This document shows positions 1 to 7,750 of a DNA stretch of 8,613 bases, piece by piece; position 1 is the first letter of the stretch; every line of letters starts with the position of its first letter. This DNA is from REEB509 sp044370335 (GTDB lineage: Bacteria > Pseudomonadota > Alphaproteobacteria > Caulobacterales > Aquidulcibacteraceae): contig JBILVS010000114.1 in NCBI GenBank assembly GCA_044370335.1, positions 1-8,613 of the forward strand. Direction: 5' to 3'. The notes beneath the pieces are model-generated. The model had not been told where the DNA came from. It made no database searches and was given only the letters and a program-made list of their open reading frames with translations. The position numbers were made by a program, and so were the translations under genes.

Positions 1-1431
1 CCTGGAGCGGCGGAGCTTGAGGTTGCGGGGGTCGCCGCCGACAGCCGGGCGGTGAAGCCCGGGTTCGTGTTCGCCGCTCTGGCAGGCAGCGCGCAGCATG
101 GGCGGGATTTCGTCGCGCAGGCCGTGACGGCGGGGGCTGTGGCGATTGTGTCGGCGGGCGATCTGGGGGCTGAGCCGCCCGTTCCGCACATCATCAGCAG
201 CAATCCGCGGCGCGCCTTGGCGCTGGCTGCGAGCCGGCTTTATCCGCGGCAGCCGAAGCTAGTGGCGGCGGTGACCGGGACCAACGGGAAAAGCTCCACG
301 GTCGATTTTCTGCGGCAGATTTGGGCGCACGCCGGATTTGACGCGGCGAGCCTCGGGACTTTGGGGGCAATCTCCAAGGGCGGGACGACCGATCTTGGGC
401 ACACCACCGCGGACCCGGTGCAGATCCACGCTGTGCTGCAGCGGTTGGCGGACGAAGGCGTCACGCATGTGGCGATGGAGGCCTCGTCTCATGGGCTGCA
501 TCAGCACCGCCTCGACGGGGTGAAGCTCGCGCTCGGCGCCTTCACCAACCTGACCCAGGACCATCTCGATTATCACGGCACGATGGACGCCTATCGCGAA
601 GCCAAGCTTATGCTGTGGGATCGGCTTGCGCCGGGGGCGCCGGCGATCGTGAACGCCGACGCCCGGGAAGCTCCGGCTTTTGAAGAGCGGGCGCGGGCGA
701 GGGGGCTTGCGCTGTTCACCTGCGGCTGGCGGGCGGCGCAGGAGGGACTTAAGATCTCAGAAATTCAGCCTCGGCCTGCGGGGCAGACGCTCGATTTGCG
801 CTGGCAGGGGCAAACGCACCGGGTGGAGCTTCCGCTGATCGGGGAGTTTCAGGCGCTGAACGCGGTGACCGCGGCGGCGATGGCGCTGGCGGGAGGTCAA
901 GAGCCTGGCTCTGTCTTTGCGGCGATGGCGGCGCTAGAGCCCGTGAAAGGCCGGATGGAGCATATCGGGGCGACGCCTGAGGGCGCGCACGTCTTTGTCG
1001 ATTACGCGCATACGCCTGATGGGCTTGATGTGCTCTTGCGGGCGGCGCGGCCGCACGCGCCGGGGCGCATCGTTCTGGTGTTTGGTTGCGGCGGGGATCG
1101 AGACAAAGTCAAGCGGCCGCAGATGGGGACGATTGCCGCCAAATTTGCTGACGTCGTGATCGTGACTGACGATAATCCGCGGACCGAAGATCCAGCTTCG
1201 ATCAGAAAAATGGTCCTGGAAGGCGCTCCGCAGGCTGAGGATATCGGCGGTCGGGCGGAGGCGATTCGCTCGGCGGTGGGGCGGCTCAAACCTGGCGATG
1301 CGCTTCTGATCGCGGGCAAAGGCCACGAGACGGGCCAGATCATCGGGACGACCGTTCATCCGTTTTCAGATCAAGCGGAAGCGGCGAAGGCCCTGGAAGC
1401 TTTAGGCGCGAAGGGGGCGGGCCATGCTTGA
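1..1431 (+). CDS. murE: UDP-MurNAc-tripeptide synthetase MurE (meso-DAP-adding), 5' partial
   Basis: Cytoplasmic Mur ligase that adds meso-diaminopimelate to UDP-MurNAc-L-Ala-D-Glu using ATP. The frame is open from base 1 with no start, and the family's N-terminal DSR motif already appears at visible residues 14-16. About 15-25 residues therefore lie upstream; the GTG at 52 is an internal Val codon, not the start. Visible are 476 residues. The ATP loop TGTNGKSS is at 92-99, with Ser where many homologues have Thr. The substrate-binding stretch EASSHGLHQHRLDG follows. YHGTMDAYREAK ends in the Lys (residue 202) expected to be carbamoylated. DNPRTEDP begins at 391, and DNPR is the signature of meso-DAP-specific rather than Lys-specific MurE, so the wall is inferred to be the Gram-negative DAP type. 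The C-terminal GKGHE motif is present. The gene overlaps murF by 8 bp. ftsI is expected upstream but is outside the window. Confidence 0.97.
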   Translation, partial: PGAAELEVAGVAADSRAVKPGFVFAALAGSAQHGRDFVAQAVTAGAVAIVSAGDLGAEPPVPHIISSNPRRALALAASRLYPRQPKLVAAVTGTNGKSSTVDFLRQIWAHAGFDAASLGTLGAISKGGTTDLGHTTADPVQIHAVLQRLADEGVTHVAMEASSHGLHQHRLDGVKLALGAFTNLTQDHLDYHGTMDAYREAKLMLWDRLAPGAPAIVNADAREAPAFEERARARGLALFTCGWRAAQEGLKISEIQPRPAGQTLDLRWQGQTHRVELPLIGEFQALNAVTAAAMALAGGQEPGSVFAAMAALEPVKGRMEHIGATPEGAHVFVDYAHTPDGLDVLLRAARPHAPGRIVLVFGCGGDRDKVKRPQMGTIAAKFADVVIVTDDNPRTEDPASIRKMVLEGAPQAEDIGGRAEAIRSAVGRLKPGDALLIAGKGHETGQIIGTTVHPFSDQAEAAKALEALGAKGAGHA

Positions 1432-2818
1432 GGCTTTGTGGCTTGCGGAAGAAGCCGCGGCGGCGACCGGCGGCCGGCTTGTGGGCTCCGACAGCTGGAT
1501 TGCGGGCGGAGTGTCGATCGACACACGCACGCTGGAGCCCGGGGATTTGTTCGTCGCGCTGAAGGACGTGCGGGACGGGCATGATTTCGTTGAAGCGGCT
1601 TTCGCCAAGGGCGCGGCCGCCGCGCTGATCAGCGACGAGCGGGCGCTGGGCCATGGGCCGGCCTTGGTGGTCTCGGACGTGCTCACGGCGCTGGAGGCTC
1701 TCGGCGCCGCCGCTCGGGACCGGAGCGCGGCGAAGCGGGTCGCGATCACGGGCAGCGTCGGCAAGACCAGCGTGAAAGAGGCGACGCTATTGTGCCTCGC
1801 CGCCAGCGCCCGGACGCATGCGTCTGTCAAAAGCTACAACAACCATTGGGGGGTGCCGCTGACGCTGGCGCGGATGCCGAAAGAAGCGGCGTTCGGCGTG
1901 TTCGAGTGCGGGATGAACCACCGGCACGAGATCGAGCCCCTGTCGCGGCTGGTAAAGCCGCATGTCGGCCTCGTGACCTGGATCGCGCCGGCGCATATCG
2001 AAAATCTTAGGACGCTTGAGGCGATTGCGGAGGAGAAAGGCGATCTCTACCAAGGTCTTGCGGCGGAGGGCGCAGCCCTTGTGCCGAACGAGGCGCCGCA
2101 CGCGGACGTGTTGATGGCGGCGGCCGGTCGGTGGGCGTCGCGGACGGTGCGGTTCGGCCGGGACGCGGCGTGCGAGGCGCGGCTTCTGTCTTATGAGGCC
2201 GACGGCGCCGGGGCGCGGGCCGAGGCGGACGTGCTGGGGCGGCGCATCGCTTATCGCGTCGGCGCGGAGGGGGCGCACTGGGCGCTCAATTCCCTGGCGG
2301 CGATGACGGCGGCGCATCTGGCGGGGGGCGATTTGGAGGCGGCGGCCGGGGCGCTGGCGGACTTGCGCCCGCTTGACGGCCGCGGGGCGACGCATGTGAT
2401 CTGCACTGCTTTCGGCACGATCACGGTGATCGACGACGCCTACAACGCCAATCCGGCGTCGATGGCCTTGGCTCTGGAGGGCCTGAAAAACCGGCGACCA
2501 GGCCCAGGGGGACGGCGGCTCGCGGCGCTTGGGGATATGCGGGAACTGGGGCCTCATTCGGCGCAGTATCACGCGGCGATGGCTGAGCCCGCGCAAAAAG
2601 GGTTGGTCGATCTGGCGTTTACGGCGGGGCCGATGATGGCGCATCTGGCGGCGGCGCTGCCCGCGTCGATGCAAGCGGCCCATGCGGCCTCATCGCAAGA
2701 GCTTATCGCTCCGTTAACAGAGGTGCTTCGCGACGGCGACATTGTCTTGATCAAAGGCTCGAACGGCTCCCAGATGGCGCGCGTTGTCGAGGCGCTCAAA
2801 GCGCTCGCGGCGACCTGA
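1424..2818 (+). CDS. murF: UDP-MurNAc-tripeptide--D-alanyl-D-alanine ligase MurF
   Basis: Cytoplasmic ligase that adds D-Ala-D-Ala to UDP-MurNAc-tripeptide, giving the UDP-MurNAc-pentapeptide used by MraY. The protein has 464 residues, close to E. coli MurF (about 452). The N-terminal substrate domain carries SIDTRTLEPGDLFVAL at 31-46. The ATP loop GSVGKTS is at 110-116, followed by SYNNHWGVPLTLAR at 137-150. DDAYNANP at 337-344 and LGDMRELG at 369-376 are hallmark MurF segments, and LIKGSNGSQM closes the C-terminal ligase domain at 442-451. The ATG at 1424 is supported by an AAGGGGG ribosome site at 1411-1417 and by the family-like N-terminus. It lies 8 bp inside the end of murE, which suggests translational coupling. 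The stop is 13 bp before mraY. Confidence 0.97.
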   Translation: MLEALWLAEEAAAATGGRLVGSDSWIAGGVSIDTRTLEPGDLFVALKDVRDGHDFVEAAFAKGAAAALISDERALGHGPALVVSDVLTALEALGAAARDRSAAKRVAITGSVGKTSVKEATLLCLAASARTHASVKSYNNHWGVPLTLARMPKEAAFGVFECGMNHRHEIEPLSRLVKPHVGLVTWIAPAHIENLRTLEAIAEEKGDLYQGLAAEGAALVPNEAPHADVLMAAAGRWASRTVRFGRDAACEARLLSYEADGAGARAEADVLGRRIAYRVGAEGAHWALNSLAAMTAAHLAGGDLEAAAGALADLRPLDGRGATHVICTAFGTITVIDDAYNANPASMALALEGLKNRRPGPGGRRLAALGDMRELGPHSAQYHAAMAEPAQKGLVDLAFTAGPMMAHLAAALPASMQAAHAASSQELIAPLTEVLRDGDIVLIKGSNGSQMARVVEALKALAAT

Positions 2819-2823
2819 AGGAG
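2817..2823 (+). promoter_or_regulatory. Ribosome binding site of mraY
   Basis: GAAGGAG, a near-perfect Shine-Dalgarno, overlaps the murF stop codon and ends 8 bases before the ATG at 2832. It fixes the mraY start there. The longer open frame back to a TTG at 2784 inside murF would add 16 basic residues that do not resemble any MraY N-terminus. Confidence 0.85.
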
Positions 2824-2831
2824 ACGGGGCG

Positions 2832-3974
2832 ATGCTCGAGCTGCTTGGCGGATTGGCGGACCAGAATCAGTTCTTCAATCTGTTCAATTACATAACCTTC
2901 CGCACGGGCGGTGCGATCGTGACGGCGCTGTTGATCGCCTTCGTGATCGGCTGGCCGATGATCACTTGGCTGCGGAAAAAGCAGGGCAAGGGCCAGCCCA
3001 TCCGGGAAGACGGGCCGCAGGGCCATCTTCTCACCAAGAAGGGCACGCCCACGATGGGCGGGTTCATCATTCTGATCAGCCTTGGCGTTTCGGCGCTTCT
3101 GTGGGCGGATCTGCAGAACCCCTATGTCTGGGCCGTGCTGCTTGTGACCTTCGGGTTCGGCGCTGTCGGATTCATCGACGACTTCAGGAAGGTGACCAAA
3201 CAGAAGGCCGACGGGTTGTCGAGCCGGGTCCGTCTGGGGCTTGAGTTCCTGATCGCGCTGGCGGCCGTTCTGATCATGCTGTCGGCGCAGTGGGCGTCGA
3301 CCACGCCGCCCGGGACGGAAAGCGCGCCCTTCTGGCAGGTGCTGCTGCAGGGCGGGGATTTCACCTCGCTGGCGGTGCCGTTCTTCAAGGACTTGCTGCT
3401 GAATCTCGGCGCGTTCTTTGTGCTCTTTGCGATGATCGTGGTCGTGGGAGCGGGGAATGCGGTGAACCTCACCGACGGGCTCGACGGGCTCGCCATCGTG
3501 CCGGTGATGATCGCGGCGGCGACGTTTGGGTTCATTGCGTATCTCGTCGGCCGCGTCGACTACTCGGCCTATCTCGGCATCCACCATGTGGCGGGGGTCG
3601 GCGAGCTTTCGGTGATCCTGGGGGCGGTGCTTGGCGGGTCTTTGGGCTTTCTTTGGTACAATGCGCCGCCGGCGCGGGTGTTCATGGGGGACACGGGCTC
3701 TCTGGCGCTTGGCGGGCTGTTGGGAGCGGTCGCGGTCGCCACGAAACACGAGATCGTTCTGGCGGTCGTCGGCGGGCTGTTCGTGCTCGAAGCGTTGTCG
3801 GTGATGATCCAGGTGGCGTGGTTCAAGCGGACTGGGAAGCGGGTGTTCCTCATGGCGCCGATCCACCACCATTTCGAAAAACTTGGCTGGGCTGAGCCCA
3901 CGATTGTGATCCGCTTTTGGATCATCTCCACGATCTTCGCGCTTGTCGGTCTTGCGACCTTGAAGCTGCGGTGA
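2832..3974 (+). CDS. mraY: Phospho-MurNAc-pentapeptide transferase MraY
   Basis: Polytopic inner-membrane enzyme that transfers phospho-MurNAc-pentapeptide from UDP to undecaprenyl phosphate, making lipid I. The protein has 380 residues with about ten hydrophobic segments (roughly 26-44, 75-93, 97-115, 136-152, 190-209, 217-240, 258-275, 291-303, 306-328, 358-378). Family motifs are complete. KKGTPTMGG is at 69-77 and FIDDFRK with the catalytic Asp pair at 114-120. NLTDGLDGL is at 212-220, FMGDTGS at 284-290 and PIHHHFE at 343-349. It is about 20 residues longer than E. coli MraY (360). The extra length sits near residues 151-180, in the loop expected to be periplasmic between the fourth and fifth membrane helices. 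A strong Shine-Dalgarno precedes the start. The next gene, murD, follows after 24 bp in the same reading frame. Confidence 0.98.
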   Translation: MLELLGGLADQNQFFNLFNYITFRTGGAIVTALLIAFVIGWPMITWLRKKQGKGQPIREDGPQGHLLTKKGTPTMGGFIILISLGVSALLWADLQNPYVWAVLLVTFGFGAVGFIDDFRKVTKQKADGLSSRVRLGLEFLIALAAVLIMLSAQWASTTPPGTESAPFWQVLLQGGDFTSLAVPFFKDLLLNLGAFFVLFAMIVVVGAGNAVNLTDGLDGLAIVPVMIAAATFGFIAYLVGRVDYSAYLGIHHVAGVGELSVILGAVLGGSLGFLWYNAPPARVFMGDTGSLALGGLLGAVAVATKHEIVLAVVGGLFVLEALSVMIQVAWFKRTGKRVFLMAPIHHHFEKLGWAEPTIVIRFWIISTIFALVGLATLKLR

Positions 3975-3985
3975 TCGTCACACAC

Positions 3986-3990
3986 AGGGG
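3986..3990 (+). promoter_or_regulatory. Ribosome binding site of murD
   Basis: AGGGG ends 8 bases before the GTG at 3999. Between the mraY TGA (3972-3974) and this GTG the same frame holds only eight codons, none of them a start. GTG 3999 is therefore the first possible murD start, and this site supports it. Confidence 0.65.
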
Positions 3991-3998
3991 CATCGGGC

Positions 3999-5432
3999 GT
4001 GATCACCATCGGCGACTATGCGGGGCGGGACGTGGCCGTGTTCGGCCTCGGGCGCACGGGACTCTCCGCCGCCCAAGCCTTGACCGCCGGCGGGGCGCGG
4101 GTGCTCGCCTGGGATGACGACGCGAAGAACCGCGCAGCAGCGGAAGCGGCCGGGACGCCCGTCAGCGACATCAATGCGCGGGATTGGCGGGATTTTGCAG
4201 CGCTGGTGTTGTCGCCGGGGGTGCCGCTGACGCACCCTAAACCGCATCGCGTGGTGGAGCTCGCACAGGCCGTCGGCGTGCCGATCGTGGGCGATGTGGA
4301 GCTGTTTGCGCGGGCGGTGAACGCACTCTCGCCGACCGTGCGGCCGAAGGTGATCGGGATCACGGGCACAAATGGGAAATCGACGACGTCAGCCCTGATC
4401 GCGCACATTTTGACCGCGTGCGGCAAGGACGCCCGGCTTGGGGGCAATATCGGGCGGGCGGTGCTCGATCTGCCTCCGATCCACGCGGGGGCGTATTATG
4501 TGCTCGAGCTCTCCTCTTATCAGCTCGATCTGACGCGGTCGCTGCGGTGCGATGTGGCGGTGTGGCTGAACCTGTCGCCGGATCATCTGGATCGGCACGG
4601 AGACATGAAGGGTTACCTGACCGCGAAAAAGCGCATCCTGATGAACCAGGGGGCGCAGGACTGGGCGGTGATTGGCGCAGACGATCCCTATTGCGCGCGG
4701 GTGTGCACCGAGCTGACCGCGGCGGGCGGCCGGCAAGTGGCGGCGATTTCCAGCGGCCAGGCCTTGGCGAACGGGGTCTGCGTCGTCGGCGGGCGGGTCT
4801 ATGACGCATTGTCGGGCCGGGCGCAGGCGGCGATGGACCAGGATCAGGCGCCGGCGCTGCCGGGGCGGCACAATGGTCAAAACCTCGCTGCAGCCTATGC
4901 GGCGGCGCGGGTCTTGGGCTTGGCGCCGCGGGCGATTGCAGACGCCATCGCGAGTTTCCCGGGGCTTGAGCACCGGCTGGAGCGCGCGGGGACTGTCAAA
5001 GGCGTGCGGTTCGTCAATGACAGCAAGGCCACGAACGCGGACGCGGCGGCGCAGGCCTTGAGCGTCTATCCGCGGATCTATTGGATTGCGGGGGGGCAGG
5101 CGAAAGAGGGCGGGATCGCCCCCTTGGCGCGGTACATGCCGCAGGTGGCGAAGGCCTATTTGATCGGTGAGGCGGCGTATGACTTCGCCTCGTTCCTCGA
5201 CGGCAAGGCGGCCTACGCGATTATGGGCGATCTTGAGAGCGCGGTGCGGCGGGCCTACGCGGACGCGGCGGCGGCGCGCGAGCCTGATCCGGTGGTGCTG
5301 CTGTCGCCGGCGTGCGCGTCATTCGATCAGTTCAAGGACTTCGAAGACCGGGGCCGGGCTTTCAAGAGGGCGGTGGCTTCGCTGAAGGCGGAGATCGAGG
5401 CGCCGGGGATGGCCAATGGGGGTCCCGCGTGA
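3999..5432 (+). CDS. murD: UDP-MurNAc-L-alanine--D-glutamate ligase MurD
   Basis: Cytoplasmic Mur ligase that adds D-Glu to UDP-MurNAc-L-Ala, the step before MurE. The protein has 477 residues (E. coli MurD 438; alphaproteobacterial forms tend to be longer). The N-terminal Rossmann-like domain starts DVAVFGLGRTGLS at 11-23. The ATP loop ITGTNGKSTT is at 121-130, ELSSYQLD at 170-177 and NLSPDHLDRHG at 191-201. YLTAKKRIL contains the Lys (about 210) expected to be carbamoylated. GRHNGQNLAAA at 289-299 and VNDSKATNADAA at 339-350 lead into the C-terminal domain, with IAGGQAKEGG at 363-372 and LLSPACASFDQFKDFEDRG at 434-452. The start is GTG, the first possible in-frame start after the mraY stop. 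The end overlaps ftsW by 4 bp. A run of seven Gs at 5090-5096 lies in the IAGGQ codons. Confidence 0.97.
   Translation: MITIGDYAGRDVAVFGLGRTGLSAAQALTAGGARVLAWDDDAKNRAAAEAAGTPVSDINARDWRDFAALVLSPGVPLTHPKPHRVVELAQAVGVPIVGDVELFARAVNALSPTVRPKVIGITGTNGKSTTSALIAHILTACGKDARLGGNIGRAVLDLPPIHAGAYYVLELSSYQLDLTRSLRCDVAVWLNLSPDHLDRHGDMKGYLTAKKRILMNQGAQDWAVIGADDPYCARVCTELTAAGGRQVAAISSGQALANGVCVVGGRVYDALSGRAQAAMDQDQAPALPGRHNGQNLAAAYAAARVLGLAPRAIADAIASFPGLEHRLERAGTVKGVRFVNDSKATNADAAAQALSVYPRIYWIAGGQAKEGGIAPLARYMPQVAKAYLIGEAAYDFASFLDGKAAYAIMGDLESAVRRAYADAAAAREPDPVVLLSPACASFDQFKDFEDRGRAFKRAVASLKAEIEAPGMANGGPA
5418..5422 (+). promoter_or_regulatory. Ribosome binding site of ftsW
   Basis: GGGGG within the last murD codons ends 6 bases before the GTG at 5429. 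Together with the GTGA overlap of the murD stop, it supports this ftsW start. The frame is also open upstream, back to a GTG at 5312 inside murD, but that extension is Gly/Arg-rich and unlike any FtsW. Confidence 0.55.
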
Positions 5433-6577
5433 CCGCGCTTGCGGCGCCGGGGTGGTTGATCCGGGCGCGGGCGCCTTATGCAGGGATTGATCGGCAGCTG
5501 TTGGCGAACGCGGGGGCGCTTGCGCTTCTGGGGCTGATCGTGTCGATGGCGGCGAGCCCGGCCGCGGCGGCGCGGATGAATATCGATGCGGATTTTCACT
5601 TCGCCGGGCGGCACGCGGTGTTCGTTGTGGCGGGCGCTGTCGCGCTTGGTTTGGCGGCCCGGTTGTCGGCGGTTTCGGTGCGGCGGTTGGGGGTGATCGT
5701 GTTTGCGGCCGCCTTGCCGCTCTGCATCGTGGCGTCGCTGACGTCTGAGGTCAAAGGCGCGGCGCGGTGGATTGATCTGGGGCCTTTGAGCCTGCAGCCG
5801 TCGGAATTTCTCAAGCCCGGGTTTGTGATCGCTGTCGCCTGGATGCTGTCGGAGAAGCTCAAGAACCCGGCGTTCCCAGGGATCGGGATCGCGGTGTGTT
5901 TGTACGCGTTCAGCGCGGCGGTGCTGCTGTCGCAGCCGGATGTAGGGCAGACGGCGCTGATGGGGGCCACGCTCGCGGGGATGCTGTTTCTGGCAGGGCT
6001 GTCCTGGTTCTGGATCGCGGGGGGCGCTGCGGTTGCGGTCGGCGCGGGGTTTGCGGCCTATGCCGCGTTTCCGCACGTGCGGGCGCGGTGGGAGGCGTTC
6101 GTGGAGCCGGAGGGGCCGGGCGGTTATCAGGTGAGCCGAGCGCTCGACGCGATCGCCTCGGGGGGGCTTTTCGGCCGGGGCCCCGGGGAGGGGATCGTGA
6201 AGCTGCAACTGCCGGACGCGCATGCGGACTTTCTGTTTGCGGTCGCGGCGGAGGAGTTCGGGCTTTTGGCGTCTTTGGCCTTGATTGGGCTTTTTGCGGC
6301 GCTGGTGCTGCGGGGGTTGAGCCGGGCGAGCCGGCTGACCGATCCGTTCGCACAATTGGCGGCGGGGGGCCTTGTGTTGATGCTTGCCGCACAGGCGGCG
6401 ATCCATGTGGCGGTGAACCTGGCGCTCATTCCGGCGAAGGGCATGACGCTGCCTTTGGTGTCTTATGGGGGGTCTTCGATGCTGTCGGCGGCTTTGACCG
6501 TGGGGCTTGTGCTGGCGTTGACGCGGGCTGCGCCAGGGGCGTTCCTGTTTGACCGCAAAGGTGACAGCCATGGCTGA
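5429..6577 (+). CDS. ftsW: Septal peptidoglycan glycosyltransferase FtsW (SEDS family)
   Basis: Inner-membrane SEDS protein that polymerises lipid II at the division site, normally together with FtsI (PBP3). The protein has 382 residues, typical for the family, with about ten hydrophobic segments. SEDS motifs are in order. KGAARWIDLG is at 109-118 and LQPSEFLKP at 122-130. QPDVGQTAL is at 169-177 with the conserved Asp, and PDAHADFLFAVAAEEFG at 262-278. IPAKGMTLPLVSYGGSS at 334-350 is the wording of FtsW rather than RodA. The GTG start overlaps the murD stop by 4 bp, which indicates coupled translation. A run of seven Gs at 6160-6166 lies in codons for Ser-Gly-Gly (residues 244-246). The end overlaps murG by 8 bp, and the dcw position between murD and murG also supports FtsW. 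Confidence 0.96.
   Translation: MTALAAPGWLIRARAPYAGIDRQLLANAGALALLGLIVSMAASPAAAARMNIDADFHFAGRHAVFVVAGAVALGLAARLSAVSVRRLGVIVFAAALPLCIVASLTSEVKGAARWIDLGPLSLQPSEFLKPGFVIAVAWMLSEKLKNPAFPGIGIAVCLYAFSAAVLLSQPDVGQTALMGATLAGMLFLAGLSWFWIAGGAAVAVGAGFAAYAAFPHVRARWEAFVEPEGPGGYQVSRALDAIASGGLFGRGPGEGIVKLQLPDAHADFLFAVAAEEFGLLASLALIGLFAALVLRGLSRASRLTDPFAQLAAGGLVLMLAAQAAIHVAVNLALIPAKGMTLPLVSYGGSSMLSAALTVGLVLALTRAAPGAFLFDRKGDSHG
6557..6564 (+). promoter_or_regulatory. Ribosome binding site of murG
   Basis: AAAGGTGA ends 5 bases before the ATG at 6570 and decides the start. In-frame GTG at 6561 and TTG at 6549 would add only 3 or 7 residues. They lie on or before this site, so they are less likely. Confidence 0.7.
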
Positions 6578-7664
6578 GAAGACCGTCGTCATCGCCGCCG
6601 GAGGGACCGGCGGTCACATGTTTCCCGCTGCGGCCTTCGCCGGAGAAATGCGGGGGCGAGGCAATCGGATCGTCTTGATCACCGATGAGCGCGGGCGGCG
6701 CTATGCGGAGAAATTCCCCGCCGACGAGATACACGGGGTGTCTGCGGCGACGATCCAGGGTTTCAACCCGGTCCGGGCGACCAAGGGCGCTCTGTCGATC
6801 TGGAAGGGGATCGGGGAGGCGAACGCGCTGTTGCGCCGGCTGGAGCCGCGGCTTGTGGCGGGGTTTGGGGGCTATCCGTCTCTGCCGGCGTTGTGGGCGG
6901 CGCGGGAGCAGAAGCGCCCGATCCTGATCCATGAGCAGAACGCGGTTCTGGGACGGGTAAACCGGCTCTTCGCCAAAGACGCCGCGGCCATTGCCTGCGG
7001 CTTTGACCGGCTGGACAAGCTGCCTCCCTCGGCGGCGGCGCGCAAGCATTCGGTGGGGAACCCGGCGCGGCCGGCGATCGTGGCGGCGCGGGCGACGCCT
7101 TATCCGGAGCTGCCGGCGGGGGCGGAGATCAAGCTCCTGATCATCGGCGGCAGCCAGGGCGCTCGGATTTTGGGCGATGTGGTCCCCGCCGCGATTGGGA
7201 TGTTGCCTGAGGCTTTGCGGCAACGGCTGACCGTGATGCAGCAGGTGCGGGAGGCGCAACTCCTGGATGTGAAGCGAGCCTATGCCCAAGCGGGCGTGCG
7301 CCATGAGGTGGCTTCGTTCTTCAGCGACATCGCTCCGCGCATGGCGGCGGCGCACCTCGTGATCGCCCGGGCGGGGGCGTCCAGCGTCACCGAGCTGGAG
7401 GTGATCGGGCGGCCTGCCATCCTTGTGCCGCTTGGGATTGCCGCGGACGATCACCAGACCGCGAACGCCGACAGCATGGCTTTGGTGGCGGCGGCGGACG
7501 TGATCCCGGAGCCGCAGTTCGATGCAGCGGGCCTGGCCCAGCTCTTGGTGACCCGGCTCAATGACCCGCACGGGCTAAGTGTGCGGGCGGCGGCGGCCAA
7601 GGCCACGGGCCGTCCAGACGCCGCGCAAGCGCTCGCGGACCTCGCCGAGCAGATCGGGCGTTAG
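6570..7664 (+). CDS. murG: Lipid II synthase: GlcNAc transferase MurG
   Basis: Peripheral inner-membrane GT28 glycosyltransferase that adds GlcNAc from UDP-GlcNAc to lipid I, forming lipid II on the cytoplasmic face. The protein has 364 residues, the usual size. The N-terminal glycine loop GGTGGHMFPA is at 11-20, GFGGYPS at 98-104 and HEQNAVLGRVNR at 121-132. The second domain has GGSQGA at 193-198. The nucleotide-sugar site ARAGASSVTELEVIGRP is at 266-282, followed by VPLGIAADDHQTANA at 286-300. The ATG start overlaps the ftsW stop by 8 bp. This is the last dcw gene present; no murC follows, and no clear terminator is seen after the TAG. Confidence 0.97.
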   Translation: MAEKTVVIAAGGTGGHMFPAAAFAGEMRGRGNRIVLITDERGRRYAEKFPADEIHGVSAATIQGFNPVRATKGALSIWKGIGEANALLRRLEPRLVAGFGGYPSLPALWAAREQKRPILIHEQNAVLGRVNRLFAKDAAAIACGFDRLDKLPPSAAARKHSVGNPARPAIVAARATPYPELPAGAEIKLLIIGGSQGARILGDVVPAAIGMLPEALRQRLTVMQQVREAQLLDVKRAYAQAGVRHEVASFFSDIAPRMAAAHLVIARAGASSVTELEVIGRPAILVPLGIAADDHQTANADSMALVAAADVIPEPQFDAAGLAQLLVTRLNDPHGLSVRAAAAKATGRPDAAQALADLAEQIGR

Positions 7665-7750
7665 ACCCCGCTGACGGTTCGCCGCAACATTGCCTTACCG
7701 TAACCGCGCTTGAGACACGGTGCGGGCTGCACACTTGCTTTGTTGTCACG

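Noticed and set aside
52..54. GTG at 52 as the murE start
   Set aside because: The upstream codons already encode the conserved MurE N-terminal DSR motif, so the gene begins before the window.
2796..3872. 358-codon minus-strand open frame opposite mraY, plus similar ones opposite murF (1787-2683) and murG (6426-7571)
   Set aside because: Same reason: charged, low-complexity translations with no recognisable family, fully overlapping well-supported genes.
5327..6592. 421-codon minus-strand open frame covering almost all of ftsW
   Set aside because: It is Arg/Pro/His-rich without domains, and ftsW on the plus strand has all SEDS motifs. Long antisense frames are expected in GC-rich coding DNA.
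7674..7706. Possible murG terminator from ACGGT/ACCGT or CGGTT/AACCG pairing
   Set aside because: Stems of 5 bp with loops of about 20 bases and no T-tract do not make a credible terminator.
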